Positions 43,073-53,156 of a stretch of DNA of 64,000 nucleotides are shown in pieces (position 1 is the first letter of the stretch; the number at the start of each line of letters is the position of its first letter). Made by a program: the position numbers and the translations under genes. The notes under the pieces were generated by a model that saw only the letters and a program-made list of their open reading frames with translations, searched no databases and was not told the DNA's origin. Source of the DNA: Ruminococcus sp. (GTDB lineage: Bacteria > Bacillota > Clostridia > Oscillospirales > Ruminococcaceae); contig JAFUQX010000021.1 in assembly GCA_017472145.1 (NCBI GenBank), positions 30,289 to 94,288 on the forward strand. Reading direction: 5' to 3'.

Positions 43073-43678
43073 ATGAAGCGTCTTATATCCATGATTTCTG
43101 TATTGGCAATGATTCCGGCCCTTACAGCCTGCGGCGGAGGCGGAGGCGCCTCGGCTAAGGTACAGCAGAAGCTGGGCGGCAGCTTTTCGGCGAATATGGT
43201 GCTGGAAATGGAGGACTTTACAGGCGAAGGTGTGCTCACCCGGTATGACAGCGGAATCTGGAGTGTGTATTTTGACAGTCCGGCTGAGGTGTCCGGTGTG
43301 CTGCTGGATTTTTCCGGCGAGGAGGTAACGGCCTCCTACAAGGGGCTGGCCTTTTCTGTACCGCAGGCCGCTATGCCTTCCAAGGCGCTGCTGGTACATC
43401 TGATTCAGGCCGTGGACGAAATTGCAGATACATCGGATGTGACCGGCACAGAAAAGGATGGACTGATCGTAATGGAGGGGGAGCTGGAAACCGGCCCTTA
43501 TGAGCTTTGCCTGAACAAGGATGGCAGTCTGGCCGGATTTGCCATGAAGAATATGGGCGCCTCCATTACATTTACAGATTTTACGACAGACATGGTTCTA
43601 ACGACAACGGCTGCGACCATTGCTTCTTTGGTGATTACCACATCCGGAACCACCGTTACAGAGACGATCGCTCAATAA
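43073..43678 (+). CDS. Small lipoprotein, Gly-rich after the lipobox
   Basis: A 201-residue lipoprotein with a LTAC lipobox followed by six glycines. The mature part looks beta-rich (SANMVLEMEDFTGEGVLTRY, TGPYELCLNKDGSLAGFAMK), recalling LolA/LppX-like or outer-surface beta-sheets, and ends in a Thr/Val-rich tail. I cannot name a family. The ATG at 43073 is preferred (AAAAGGAG 10 nt upstream) over an in-frame GTG at 43064. A stem-loop with TTTTCT (43684-43718) follows. Confidence 0.68.
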   Translation: MKRLISMISVLAMIPALTACGGGGGASAKVQQKLGGSFSANMVLEMEDFTGEGVLTRYDSGIWSVYFDSPAEVSGVLLDFSGEEVTASYKGLAFSVPQAAMPSKALLVHLIQAVDEIADTSDVTGTEKDGLIVMEGELETGPYELCLNKDGSLAGFAMKNMGASITFTDFTTDMVLTTTAATIASLVITTSGTTVTETIAQ

Positions 43679-43996
43679 CATCAGCAGCCCGTACTCCGTG
43701 GGAGACGGGTTGTTTTCTCTGAAACAGGATGATATTGCTGTGAATAGACAAATGTTTCTAAAAATTGGTTTTTTCACCCATTTTTAAACATTCAGGTACA
43801 TAGCACTCTCTCGATTAATAGTGAAAATGCATAAAAATAATCTGAAATAATGTACAATTATGATGGTTTCTCTGAAAGGCGTTGACACTTTGTGAAAAAT
43901 GTGGTATGATAGTATAAAGCAAAAAGGCAGGGCTGTATAAGGGGAAAGAAGCAGCCAAGGCCAGTGCTGTAATATATTTAGAGAGGAAGGATGTTT
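43679..43996 (+). other. Intergenic region before the giant surface protein
   Basis: 318 nt: a terminator-like stem-loop at 43684-43718 (CAGCCCGT...ACGGGTTG), an AT-rich stretch with no reading frame or clear signal (43730-43870), then the promoter at 43882 and an 80-nt leader. Confidence 0.7.
43882..43910 (+). promoter_or_regulatory. Promoter of the giant surface protein gene
   Basis: TTGACA at 43882-43887, a 17-nt spacer and TATGAT at 43905-43910. Confidence 0.85.
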
Positions 43997-46900
43997 ATGA
44001 AACGTAAAAAGCATCGGTTTCTGAGTCTTGCTACAGCAGCGATTCTGGCTGTAGTAGAGACAGTGACAGCGCTGCCGGTATTTGAGGCAGCTGCAGCAAA
44101 TGCTGTATGGAATATGACAAAAACACAAACGACAGACGACGTGACGCTTCTCATAGGCGAGAAAAGCTCGCTGAGAGGCTCGACGACGGTTGAGACGATC
44201 AATAATGCCAACAATGAATATGCATTGGGCATTGCCTCTCAGTTCTGCGTATTTCTGGATGATGATTTCACAGAGTACAACTCGGATGCAGAGGGCCGAG
44301 TGGCTGTGGGTGGCGATTTCTATCTGAGAGACAAGGACAGCAGCTATGCCATCGGTAAGGGCGACTATCTGAATTCTGTTTCTTTGGAGACGCTGCTTCA
44401 GGACAATGGCTTTGCTCATGTTATTACAGGCGGAACTGTGCAGGAAGGTAAGCTGGACGATACTTACTTTGAAAACGGAAAGAATATGGGCGCCGGGGAA
44501 CATGCTCCCACCCGAAAGAACAAGCGGCTGGTTCTCAATCACAGCACCTTTACCGGCAATCTGGGTGACCATATTCCGGTGTCCTCCTCTGGTACATGGC
44601 AGAAGGTAGACCGCTCACAGGTGTATGTTACAAAGCTTTTTGACTTTGACGAGCAGTTTGCCCTTCTGAATAACCGTGGTGATACACTGGCCAAGCGTTC
44701 CTCCCTGGGTACAGTAAACATAAACGGCAATACCGTTACCTTCGATGCTTCGGGCTACGGGGATACAGAGGATGTAGTTGTATTCAACTGCACAGCGGAG
44801 CAGTGGTCTCAGATCGCAGCCTGCCAGAACTGGAATTTTGAGAATATCCCGAAGCTTTCTGAGCCGAGACAGGTCATGGATTCTTCCACAGGCACTATGA
44901 AGATCTGGGAACATGCTTACATCGTAGTAAATGTAGCCGGTACAGACCTGAAGGTTGCAAATGGTGATGTGTATACAAGGATCAATGGGGTCTCCATTTC
45001 TACAGGACTGGACGGCAAGAAGAACAATGATATTGGCGTAACCAGTCTGCTTTACAATTTCCATCAGGCCACCACCCTGAAGCTGGGCAAGAACTTCCAG
45101 GGTACGGTATTTGCACCGACTGCGGATGTAACGGATGATGCAGCCTACAGCGGCGGCTCAAACTATGGTCACCTTTCCGGTGCACTGATCGCAAAATCCT
45201 TCAGCGGTTCTACTGAGTTCGGTTATCGTCCGTATACAGGCCCGATCGATATCCTCGGCGTACAAGCTGAATATACAGTAGATCTGAACAAGGTGGACAC
45301 TGCGGGAGAGTTTCTGCCGGGTGCGACCGTAGGGCTTTATTCTATAACAGTGGATGAAAACGGCCAGCTTATGACAAACGAAGATGGCGAGCTGATGCTT
45401 ACACTGGTATCCTCTGCGGTAACAACGGACAATGAACCCGTTGAATTCAAGGTGAGTGCAGGCAAATATGTTCTGAAGGAAATCGCACCGCCGGATGGCT
45501 ATAAGCTTTCTGATACAGAGCATTATTTTGAGCTTACTGAGACAGATCCGAATCCGCCTGAGAATGTTTATCTTGGCCAGAAGAGTACGACTGTAAACGA
45601 TCGCTACACACAGGCGGACGTAGATGCAGCTGAGAATCCTGAGGATTATGTGCTGATCGAGTCGGCTTCTGTAGTCCTGGGCGGTAAGGAATATTGGTGG
45701 AACGTACCGCTGAGCGGAATCAAGACAGATAATGTGGATTCTGTTATCGTGAGTGTAACAGACGACTTCAACAGCAGTGTGGAGCTTCGCTGCGGCGGGG
45801 ACTGGAATACAGCCATCAAGGCCGACCGTGTTGACAATCAGTATGTTTTCACGGAAAGTCAGATCACAAACGGTACGCTCACGGAGATCGTTTTCCCATC
45901 ACAGACAGAGCCTGCAGGCATCCAGAGCATTGTGATTTCTTATAAGGATGATCAGAATGTGGAGGACACGGTCATCAGCGCAGATCCCAATGATAATGTA
46001 TACTATCTGAAAAAGACAGAGGACGATGGATACTGGGATGATGACGGAGACGGCTACGTAGATACTACCACATGGTCTTCACAGTTCACGACTGTTGAAT
46101 ATTCCGAGCATGCCACGATCACAGTCTATACAGATGAGACCTTTAAAACAATTGTAAAGACGGATGAACAGGAAAAGACGGCGACAGCAGCGCTGACCGA
46201 TCTGAATAAGAATTCCTATCTGGTTGAGGAGCGTATCTACACATTTGAGATGCCGGGTACGATTGAAACCAATACCAGCGGGATCATTCCGGGCTGCAAG
46301 GCTGTGGTAACGATTCCGGAGGATATGCAGCTTACAAGTGCGGACTGCAACGGCGAGTCTGCTGTAATTACTGGCCGTCAGGTTACATTCGCATTGAATG
46401 GCATCCAGGGATATAGTGAGGCCAACCTGACCTTTACTTATGTTACCGAAGCAGGCACAGTGACAGACAACATCACACTGCACTTTATTTACAGTGATTC
46501 CATTCAGCATGGTGTGGTTCTGTCCGGCCGGAAGATCGTAAATCCGCTGATCGACTTCAGCAGGGATTATGCAGAGATCGGTCCCTTTGAGATCGTCAAT
46601 GAAGAAGGCCTCACCGTGCGTAAGGTGATAGCCGGCACAGAAAACACACTGCTTTCCGGTGCACAGCTGTCCCTGACAGATCGTGTGGGTACAGTTACCA
46701 TTACCAGCGGACGGAATGGTACGATTATGACCTATGGATTCGGAGCTGAAAATGCCGAAGCAAAGAGCTGGATCACCAGTGACATAAGCAAATCCTTCAG
46801 CGTAGGAGCAAAGCCTGCGGATGCAGAGACTGCTGCGCCGGATATTCAGTATGCGACATTGAGCGCCAATCAGGGTGTGAGCACAACGATCAGCATCAGC

Positions 46901-49900
46901 AATGTTTATACATTGAATGAGCTGCATGCTCCGTCCGGATATTACCGCTCTGCTCCTATCTACTTCTTTGTGCTGGAGGAGGACGGTGTACCGTATCTGT
47001 ATACTTATACAAAGGCCGCAGGGGACTCTACCGTTCAGTTCCCTGAGTTCCAGACAAACGCAGGCCAGATAGGGCGTCCGCAGCCTGGGGACAGCATCAC
47101 TGTGACCATAGGTGAGAATCTGAATGGCTGGACGAAGGCCTCCCTGGCTGAGGGTGCAGCAAACCGCATTATCACAATGTCTGATACCGAGAAGCCGCAG
47201 CTGGGCTTTATGAAGATCGCAGTTTCTACAGAGCTTCCGGTCAGCGGTGCAGAAATGAAGCTGATCAAGCTGACAGAGCTGGGCATCCAGAAGCTGACAG
47301 AGCTTCAGGCTGCAAATCCTTCTGAGAAGCTGAATATTGCGGATCTGGATGCAACTGCGGATCCGTACTATGAGACCATTGCAGAGATTACAGATACCAG
47401 CTCTGTATGGACGCCGGAGAGCGATCTGGCAGCCGGCTGCTATGCATTGGTGGAGACCAAGGCTCCGTCTGGCTTCAAGGATGATGAGATCGGCGTTCTG
47501 AATATATTCACGCTGAATGCGGACCAGACGGCGGTTCCGGGTATTCTGGAGATATTCACTACAGAAGCCGCTGTAGGCAGCAACGGTTTTAACTGGAATG
47601 GATCCAATACGAACAATCAGGTTCTTATTACAAATGGCATCTATCCAAGCTCTGATGTTTCCCTGACACAGATCGATATTTATTCCACAGACGCATCTGG
47701 CGTCAAGCATAATGATGTAGACAATGACATGGCTTGTACAGTCGGTGCAGCTGTACCGAGCGGCTCTGAGTATTATAATACAGTGACCTTTGATGCGCCT
47801 GTAGCCAAGGCCGACTGGCTGAATACACAGTTCCAGCTGAACAACTGGGACAACGGCCGGATCACGAAGGCTGTCTTCTACTTCCAGAGCAGCAATGCAG
47901 CCTTCAGCGAGACCAACAGTGACAAGTTTGTTATTGACAATGATAACGGAAAGGTTTCTGTTATTCTGCAGAATATTGCAGATACTGCGATTGAGCTGAA
48001 GAAAACAGACGAAAACGGTGTTCTTATTGATAGTGTAAAGACCTTCCAGCTTTCTGAGATCGACGAAAGCGGCAATACCCTCAGCGTTGTGAAGACCTGG
48101 GAGGATACGACCGGTATCTCCTCTGCTCTGATCGGTACAGATGTGTTTGAGGGCAATTGGACTGGTCTGAGATACTACAAGTGGGAAGAAACGCAGGCTC
48201 CTGTTGGCTATAAGCTGGCTGATCCCATCTACTTCTATATTGAAGGAGAGACGAATTACTTCACATGGGAAACGACCTATACGATTTATACCTATCAGCC
48301 TGAGGATGGAAAATTTGCTCCTCCGTCTGATACCGTACAGTACGTTCAGCAGGATGAGCGGACGATCACCATGACGGATTCGCTTTCTCTGAATGATGTG
48401 GCGTTCCGAAAGGTAGATGCAGCCGACAGCGCTGAGCTGGCTGGCGCTTCCCTGAAGCTGACGCTGACACAGGCCGATGCTAAGAATGTTGACCTGAGCA
48501 AGGTAACATATATTCTGGTGGATGACGCCGGTGAGGAAGTAACGGACGACAGCTTCAAGATCACGCTGGCCTCTGTGGAAGAAAAGAATGTGATCAGCTG
48601 GGTATCCGGCACGAATGATGTGGTCCTGAAGGGACTGCCAGACGGTACCTATACACTGACCGAAACAGATGCGCCCAATGCGTATAATGTTATTACAGAG
48701 TTTACCTTTGTACTGAAGGATGGCGTGATAACCGACACCGTTACCTATGCCTATACAACAGAAGAACCGCAGCTGACACTCATCGTTGAGGATAACGCCA
48801 AGCTGATCGAAATCAGCAAGCAGGCTGTCGGCGGAGGCCCTGAGATCGAAAATGCAGCCATGGTTCTGGAAGCGAAGGATCCTTCCATCGACCTGAGCAG
48901 GACGCAGATCTCCGGCGGTACAAAGCTTACTGGCCCGACTCCCGCCCATGTACTGAGCTGGACTACGGGTACAGAATCCACAAAGCTCGGCCCGATTCCC
49001 GATGGCACATACATTCTGAAGGAGACGATTGCCCCGGATGGTTATGCCCTTGTTACCGGATCGTTCGAGTTTACTGTAGCAGACGGTGAGATCACAAGCA
49101 GTGATGTAAGCATTGCAGATGATGCAGCAGGCGTGGAAAAGATCGGCAATGTCATTACTGTGTTTGATGCAAAGAGCAGGATCACCATCAGTAAGAAGGA
49201 AAAAGAGCAGACAACAGAGCTGCAAGGTGCGCTTCTGACGCTCAGCGGTACAGCTCCGTCTACAGATGATGCATCGGCTTCTGTTCTGAACCTGGCCAAT
49301 GTTACAATGACCGGACGTACGGCCCTGATCACCGGAGAGCTTCCGGAGGGCAATACAACGGTTTATAAGTATGACAGTGCTGCCAATACGATCACATGGT
49401 ACAGCGGTGAGACAGCAGCTGAGCTGGTTGGACTTCCGGATGGTACTTATACGCTGACAGAAGCAGCGGCTCCGGAAACCCACGAGACCGCACAGCCTGT
49501 TCTCTTCAAGGTAGAAAACGGCACTGTAAAGGAAATTATAATTGCAGAGGAAGATGCAGCAAATTACCCGGATGCAGAGAAGACGGCTGCTGAGGAAGGC
49601 ACTTCTCTGGTTGTTATGAGAGATGTCAGAAAGGCTGTAACAACGACAAGTGTTTCAACAGAGGCTACCACTGAAACGACGACTGAAACAACAACGACAG
49701 CTCCGGCCTCTACTTCTACATCTGCTTCTACAACTACAACCACGACTACATCCAGCACAACGACATCGACCTCAACAACCACAACTACATCCAGCACGAC
49801 AACATCAACCTCCACAACCACGACGACCTCCAGCACGACAACATCAACCTCCACAACAACGACTACATCTACAACCACAACCACCTCAACAACTACGACT

Positions 49901-51706
49901 ACATCTACAACCACAACCACCTCAACAACTACGACTACTTCTACAACCACGACTACATCTACAACTACAACTACTTCTACAACCACTACGACCACCACAA
50001 CGACGACCACTACAACAACGACCACCACTACAACTACGACTACAACAACGACCACCACTACAACTACGACCACGACCACAACTACTACCACCACAAAACC
50101 GACTACCACAACGACCGTTTCCACAACCATGTCTACTATCGGCCCAACTACACCTACAACGACCTCCACTACGACGACTACCACTGAACCGACTACCACC
50201 ACCACTACAACTACAACGACCACAACAACCACAACTACGACTACCACCACCACTACAAAACCGACTACCACAACGACCGTTTCCACAACCATGTCTACCA
50301 TCGGTCCGACTACACCTACAACAACCTCTACAACGACAACAACTACTACCACTACCACGACAACCACAACTACTACGACCACTACTACGGCCACCCGTCC
50401 GATTCTGACCGAGACAACTACAAAAACAACCACCACGGTACAGACACCGCTGGTTACTGAAGATACAACTACAACGACGACCAGCACAACAACGACCACC
50501 ACAACCACAACCACAACGACTGCGACCCGTCCGATCATGACGGCGACTACCACCACAACCACCACTACCTCTACAACAACGACTACCACGACAACGACTA
50601 CTACAACAACCACGACCACGACCACAACGACTACCACAACAACAGAAAAGACGGCAGCGGTTCACATCGCTAAGCATGAAATCTATGATGGTCAGATTAC
50701 TGAAACGGAGGTTATCGGGGCTTACCTGAAGGTAACCGATGAATCCGGTGCTGTAATTGCATCCTGGAAGACAGACGGTACACCATATCTGCTCACAGGG
50801 CTGAAGGATGGCGTAACATACACGTTGTCTGAGATCGCACCTCCCACTGGCTATTACTATGCAGCTCCTATTGAGTTCAAGGTAATCGGTGATGAGATTT
50901 ACGTGCTCGGTGAAAATGACACCATGACGGCGGCAACCAATGGCCGGATCGTAATGTATGACCAGCGGATTCCGGAGACAACGACTACAACGACTACGAC
51001 CACAACAACCAACACGGATACACAGACCTCTGAGACCACAACGACCACTACTCGTCCGATCACCTTTGGTGTAAATATCAGTAAGCAGGAAATCGTGGGC
51101 GGCGTTGCAAGCGGCCAGGAGCTGGTCGGTGCGATCCTTCAGCTGAGGAATGCGGCTGGTGTCATCGAGGAATGGACATCCAACGGTCAGCCTCATTACA
51201 TCGAGGGCCTGTCCTCCGATGTAGAATATGAGCTGGTAGAGGTTCAGGCTCCTCTGAATTATGCGCTGGCTGATCCCATCAGGTTCATCATTACAGACGA
51301 GATGCTCTATATTATCGATGATACAGGCGCTCGTGTTCCGAATACGGATATGACTGTTGTAATGTTTGACCGATATGTACCGGTTACTTCAACGACGACC
51401 TCCACAACAACAACGACGACTACAACGACTACAACGACAACGACTGCTGCAACGACGACAACCACTATGACTACAACGACAACCGCTGCAACAACAACGT
51501 CTACTCAGACTACAGCAGGCTCTACCACGACGACAACTGCAGCCACCACCAAAAAGACCACCACTACCACAAAGCGGAAGGGCACTTCTACGAATGTGAT
51601 AAATGCACCTAAGACGAGTGACCGCATGCTGTCCGTACTGACCGTGAGCGGAGCAGCTCTGGCTCTGGCGATTGTGGCGGCCGCAGCCCGGAAGAAGAAC
51701 AAGTAA
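43997..51706 (+). CDS. Giant wall-anchored adhesin: choice-of-anchor A domain, SpaA/Cna-B repeats, Thr tract, sortase signal
   Basis: About 2,569 residues. Order: signal peptide (1-34); a choice-of-anchor-A domain (about 74-421, with NSDAEGRVAVGGDFYL); a first SpaA/Cna-B-type domain (about 425-520, LNKVDTAGEFLPGATVGLYS to LKEIAPPDGY); CBM-like stretches (about 535-658 and another near 1210); then five to six more SpaA-like domains up to residue 1870, each with a KxD/KxE-type start and an E-x-x-A-P-x-x-Y end that suits intramolecular isopeptide bonds. A ~340-residue tract made almost only of Thr follows (1876-2217), then two further SpaA domains, a shorter Thr tract, the sorting signal NAPKTSD, a membrane helix and a KKNK tail. 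ATG 43997 is preferred over 43991 because AGGAAGG abuts the latter. It should be covalently wall-anchored and reach far from the cell. Confidence 0.88.
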   Translation: MKRKKHRFLSLATAAILAVVETVTALPVFEAAAANAVWNMTKTQTTDDVTLLIGEKSSLRGSTTVETINNANNEYALGIASQFCVFLDDDFTEYNSDAEGRVAVGGDFYLRDKDSSYAIGKGDYLNSVSLETLLQDNGFAHVITGGTVQEGKLDDTYFENGKNMGAGEHAPTRKNKRLVLNHSTFTGNLGDHIPVSSSGTWQKVDRSQVYVTKLFDFDEQFALLNNRGDTLAKRSSLGTVNINGNTVTFDASGYGDTEDVVVFNCTAEQWSQIAACQNWNFENIPKLSEPRQVMDSSTGTMKIWEHAYIVVNVAGTDLKVANGDVYTRINGVSISTGLDGKKNNDIGVTSLLYNFHQATTLKLGKNFQGTVFAPTADVTDDAAYSGGSNYGHLSGALIAKSFSGSTEFGYRPYTGPIDILGVQAEYTVDLNKVDTAGEFLPGATVGLYSITVDENGQLMTNEDGELMLTLVSSAVTTDNEPVEFKVSAGKYVLKEIAPPDGYKLSDTEHYFELTETDPNPPENVYLGQKSTTVNDRYTQADVDAAENPEDYVLIESASVVLGGKEYWWNVPLSGIKTDNVDSVIVSVTDDFNSSVELRCGGDWNTAIKADRVDNQYVFTESQITNGTLTEIVFPSQTEPAGIQSIVISYKDDQNVEDTVISADPNDNVYYLKKTEDDGYWDDDGDGYVDTTTWSSQFTTVEYSEHATITVYTDETFKTIVKTDEQEKTATAALTDLNKNSYLVEERIYTFEMPGTIETNTSGIIPGCKAVVTIPEDMQLTSADCNGESAVITGRQVTFALNGIQGYSEANLTFTYVTEAGTVTDNITLHFIYSDSIQHGVVLSGRKIVNPLIDFSRDYAEIGPFEIVNEEGLTVRKVIAGTENTLLSGAQLSLTDRVGTVTITSGRNGTIMTYGFGAENAEAKSWITSDISKSFSVGAKPADAETAAPDIQYATLSANQGVSTTISISNVYTLNELHAPSGYYRSAPIYFFVLEEDGVPYLYTYTKAAGDSTVQFPEFQTNAGQIGRPQPGDSITVTIGENLNGWTKASLAEGAANRIITMSDTEKPQLGFMKIAVSTELPVSGAEMKLIKLTELGIQKLTELQAANPSEKLNIADLDATADPYYETIAEITDTSSVWTPESDLAAGCYALVETKAPSGFKDDEIGVLNIFTLNADQTAVPGILEIFTTEAAVGSNGFNWNGSNTNNQVLITNGIYPSSDVSLTQIDIYSTDASGVKHNDVDNDMACTVGAAVPSGSEYYNTVTFDAPVAKADWLNTQFQLNNWDNGRITKAVFYFQSSNAAFSETNSDKFVIDNDNGKVSVILQNIADTAIELKKTDENGVLIDSVKTFQLSEIDESGNTLSVVKTWEDTTGISSALIGTDVFEGNWTGLRYYKWEETQAPVGYKLADPIYFYIEGETNYFTWETTYTIYTYQPEDGKFAPPSDTVQYVQQDERTITMTDSLSLNDVAFRKVDAADSAELAGASLKLTLTQADAKNVDLSKVTYILVDDAGEEVTDDSFKITLASVEEKNVISWVSGTNDVVLKGLPDGTYTLTETDAPNAYNVITEFTFVLKDGVITDTVTYAYTTEEPQLTLIVEDNAKLIEISKQAVGGGPEIENAAMVLEAKDPSIDLSRTQISGGTKLTGPTPAHVLSWTTGTESTKLGPIPDGTYILKETIAPDGYALVTGSFEFTVADGEITSSDVSIADDAAGVEKIGNVITVFDAKSRITISKKEKEQTTELQGALLTLSGTAPSTDDASASVLNLANVTMTGRTALITGELPEGNTTVYKYDSAANTITWYSGETAAELVGLPDGTYTLTEAAAPETHETAQPVLFKVENGTVKEIIIAEEDAANYPDAEKTAAEEGTSLVVMRDVRKAVTTTSVSTEATTETTTETTTTAPASTSTSASTTTTTTTSSTTTSTSTTTTTSSTTTSTSTTTTTSSTTTSTSTTTTTSTTTTTSTTTTTSTTTTTSTTTTTSTTTTTSTTTTTSTTTTTTTTTTTTTTTTTTTTTTTTTTTTTTTTTTTTTTTKPTTTTTVSTTMSTIGPTTPTTTSTTTTTTEPTTTTTTTTTTTTTTTTTTTTTTKPTTTTTVSTTMSTIGPTTPTTTSTTTTTTTTTTTTTTTTTTTTATRPILTETTTKTTTTVQTPLVTEDTTTTTTSTTTTTTTTTTTTATRPIMTATTTTTTTTSTTTTTTTTTTTTTTTTTTTTTTTTEKTAAVHIAKHEIYDGQITETEVIGAYLKVTDESGAVIASWKTDGTPYLLTGLKDGVTYTLSEIAPPTGYYYAAPIEFKVIGDEIYVLGENDTMTAATNGRIVMYDQRIPETTTTTTTTTTTNTDTQTSETTTTTTRPITFGVNISKQEIVGGVASGQELVGAILQLRNAAGVIEEWTSNGQPHYIEGLSSDVEYELVEVQAPLNYALADPIRFIITDEMLYIIDDTGARVPNTDMTVVMFDRYVPVTSTTTSTTTTTTTTTTTTTTAATTTTTMTTTTTAATTTSTQTTAGSTTTTTAATTKKTTTTTKRKGTSTNVINAPKTSDRMLSVLTVSGAALALAIVAAAARKKNK
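49627..50645 (+). repeat. ACN-codon low-complexity tract encoding poly-Thr
   Basis: About 1 kb of nearly uninterrupted ACA/ACC/ACG/ACT triplets. Early units repeat as TCSTTT-type blocks. Two ~75-nt segments starting near 50096 and 50258 (AAACCGACTACC...) are almost identical at a 162-nt offset, showing expansion by unequal recombination or slippage. The mixed use of the four Thr codons keeps it from being a pure trinucleotide repeat. Confidence 0.92.
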
Positions 51707-51750
51707 TCCGAGATCATACAAGGAGAAAGCCTTCTTCTAATTGAAATAAG

Positions 51751-51791
51751 AAACCGCAATGGAATGCACATGCAGACCATTGCGGTTTTTT
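51751..51791 (+). terminator. Terminator of the giant surface protein gene
   Basis: AACCGCAATGG pairs with CCATTGCGGTT, followed by T6. Confidence 0.92.
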
Positions 51792-51803
51792 GCTTATTAA
51801 GAG

Positions 51804-51838
51804 ATAAAAATGCACCGGATGAACTGCATCCGGTGCAT
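51804..51838 (-). terminator. Terminator of the lon-ysxC-lysA operon
   Basis: On the minus strand TGCACCGGATG pairs with CATCCGGTGCA, followed by TTTTTATC. Confidence 0.9.
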
Positions 51839-51854
51839 TACATAATCTGATAAA

Positions 51855-53153
51855 TTACATATCGTTGCGGATCAGATCCTCCAGGGACTCCCGGCGGACA
51901 GCTACACGAGCCTTACCGTCCTTTACAAAGACAACAGCGGGCTTCTGGAGACGGTTGTAGTTGGAGGACATGGAGTAGTTGTATGCACCTGTTGCGCATA
52001 CAGCCAGAATATCGCCCGGCTCACATTCCTGAAGGGGCATATTTTCACCAATCAGGTCGCCGCTTTCGCAGCACTTGCCTGCTATGGTAACGACGGTGTC
52101 CTTCGGCTGATCAGCCTTGTTTGCGATGAGTGCATCATACTCAGACTGATACAAGATATAGCGAGGATTGTCGCACATGCCGCCGTCTACAGAAACATAG
52201 GTGCGGATATTCGGAATTACCTTCTTGCCGCCTACCGTATACAGTGTAATGCCGGCCGGAGCAGCAATAGAGCGGCCCGGCTCAATCAGAATGAAGGGCA
52301 GCGGCATATTATTTTCCTTGCAGAAGCGATGGATCACAACGGATACGGCTTCCATAAAGGCCTCATAGGGGAGCGGATCGTCCTTCTGCGTGTACTGAAT
52401 GCCAAAGCCGCCGCCCAGATTGAGATCACGCACCTCTGCGCCCAGCTCATCCCAGATTTTTTTGATGAAGGTCATCATCACTTCAGCAGCAGCTTCAAAG
52501 CCCTGTGTATCCAGAATCTGAGAACCAATGTGGCAGTGCAGACCCGCAAAATTCAGATTTTTGCATTCCAGAGCCAGACGAACGGCTTCAAAAGCCTCAC
52601 CGGTTTCCAGTGCAAAGCCGAACTTGCTGTCGATCTGACCTGTACGGATGAAATCGTGGGTATGCGCATCTACGCCCGGCTTGATGCGGAACAGGATATC
52701 AGCTTTTTTTCCGGTTTCCCTGCACAGGGCCTCCAGCGTATTCAGCTCATAGATATTATCTACAACGATCCGTCCCACGCCATAGGAAAGCGCCATCTTC
52801 AGCTCGTCCAGGGTCTTGTTGTTGCCGTGGAAGCAGATCTTCCGTGCGTCTGTTCCTGCGGCCATTGCAGTATAAAGCTCGCCTCCGGATACCACATCCA
52901 CACCCAGACCCTCGCTGGCTATAATGCGGTACATCTCCTTACAGGAGAAGGCCTTGCTTGCATAGCATACGAGACCATTTCCGCCGTAGAACTGCTCCAT
53001 GCTGCTTTTAAAGCTGCGGCAGTGCTTGCGGATCTGCTCCTCATCCATAACATACAAAGGAGTTCTGAATTCCTGTGCCAGTGCAATTGTGTCCACACCG
53101 CCGATGGTCAGATGACCCAGCTCGTTGGTGCCAAGGTTCTCAGATACGAACAT
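51855..53153 (-). CDS. lysA: Diaminopimelate decarboxylase
   Basis: A 432-residue PLP enzyme making L-lysine from meso-diaminopimelate. The PLP lysine is Lys67 in VCYASKAFS. The phosphate-binding LNLGGGFGIQY and the active-site CCESGDLIGE motif (from the partner subunit) are present, as is the C-terminal ATGAYNYSMSSNYNR. It is the last gene of the lon-ysxC-lysA operon, 3 nt after ysxC; AAGGAAG precedes the ATG. Other lysine genes are not adjacent. Confidence 0.96.
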   Translation of the reverse strand: MFVSENLGTNELGHLTIGGVDTIALAQEFRTPLYVMDEEQIRKHCRSFKSSMEQFYGGNGLVCYASKAFSCKEMYRIIASEGLGVDVVSGGELYTAMAAGTDARKICFHGNNKTLDELKMALSYGVGRIVVDNIYELNTLEALCRETGKKADILFRIKPGVDAHTHDFIRTGQIDSKFGFALETGEAFEAVRLALECKNLNFAGLHCHIGSQILDTQGFEAAAEVMMTFIKKIWDELGAEVRDLNLGGGFGIQYTQKDDPLPYEAFMEAVSVVIHRFCKENNMPLPFILIEPGRSIAAPAGITLYTVGGKKVIPNIRTYVSVDGGMCDNPRYILYQSEYDALIANKADQPKDTVVTIAGKCCESGDLIGENMPLQECEPGDILAVCATGAYNYSMSSNYNRLQKPAVVFVKDGKARVAVRRESLEDLIRNDM

Positions 53154-53156
53154 AGT

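Noticed and set aside
46079-49483. Open frame of 1,134 codons on the minus strand inside the giant surface protein gene
   Set aside because: It is antisense to a clearly domain-structured protein, is Cys/Arg-rich without any recognisable domain, and has no ribosome binding site. Codon bias of the real gene keeps the opposite frame open.
49564-50637. Poly-Val frame and Arg/Pro/Gln-rich frames across the Thr tract
   Set aside because: These are translations of ACN repeats in other frames or the reverse strand, not genes.
49627-50645. CRISPR-like or minisatellite array
   Set aside because: Periodic only at the codon level, in frame with an open gene, with no conserved repeat-spacer structure.
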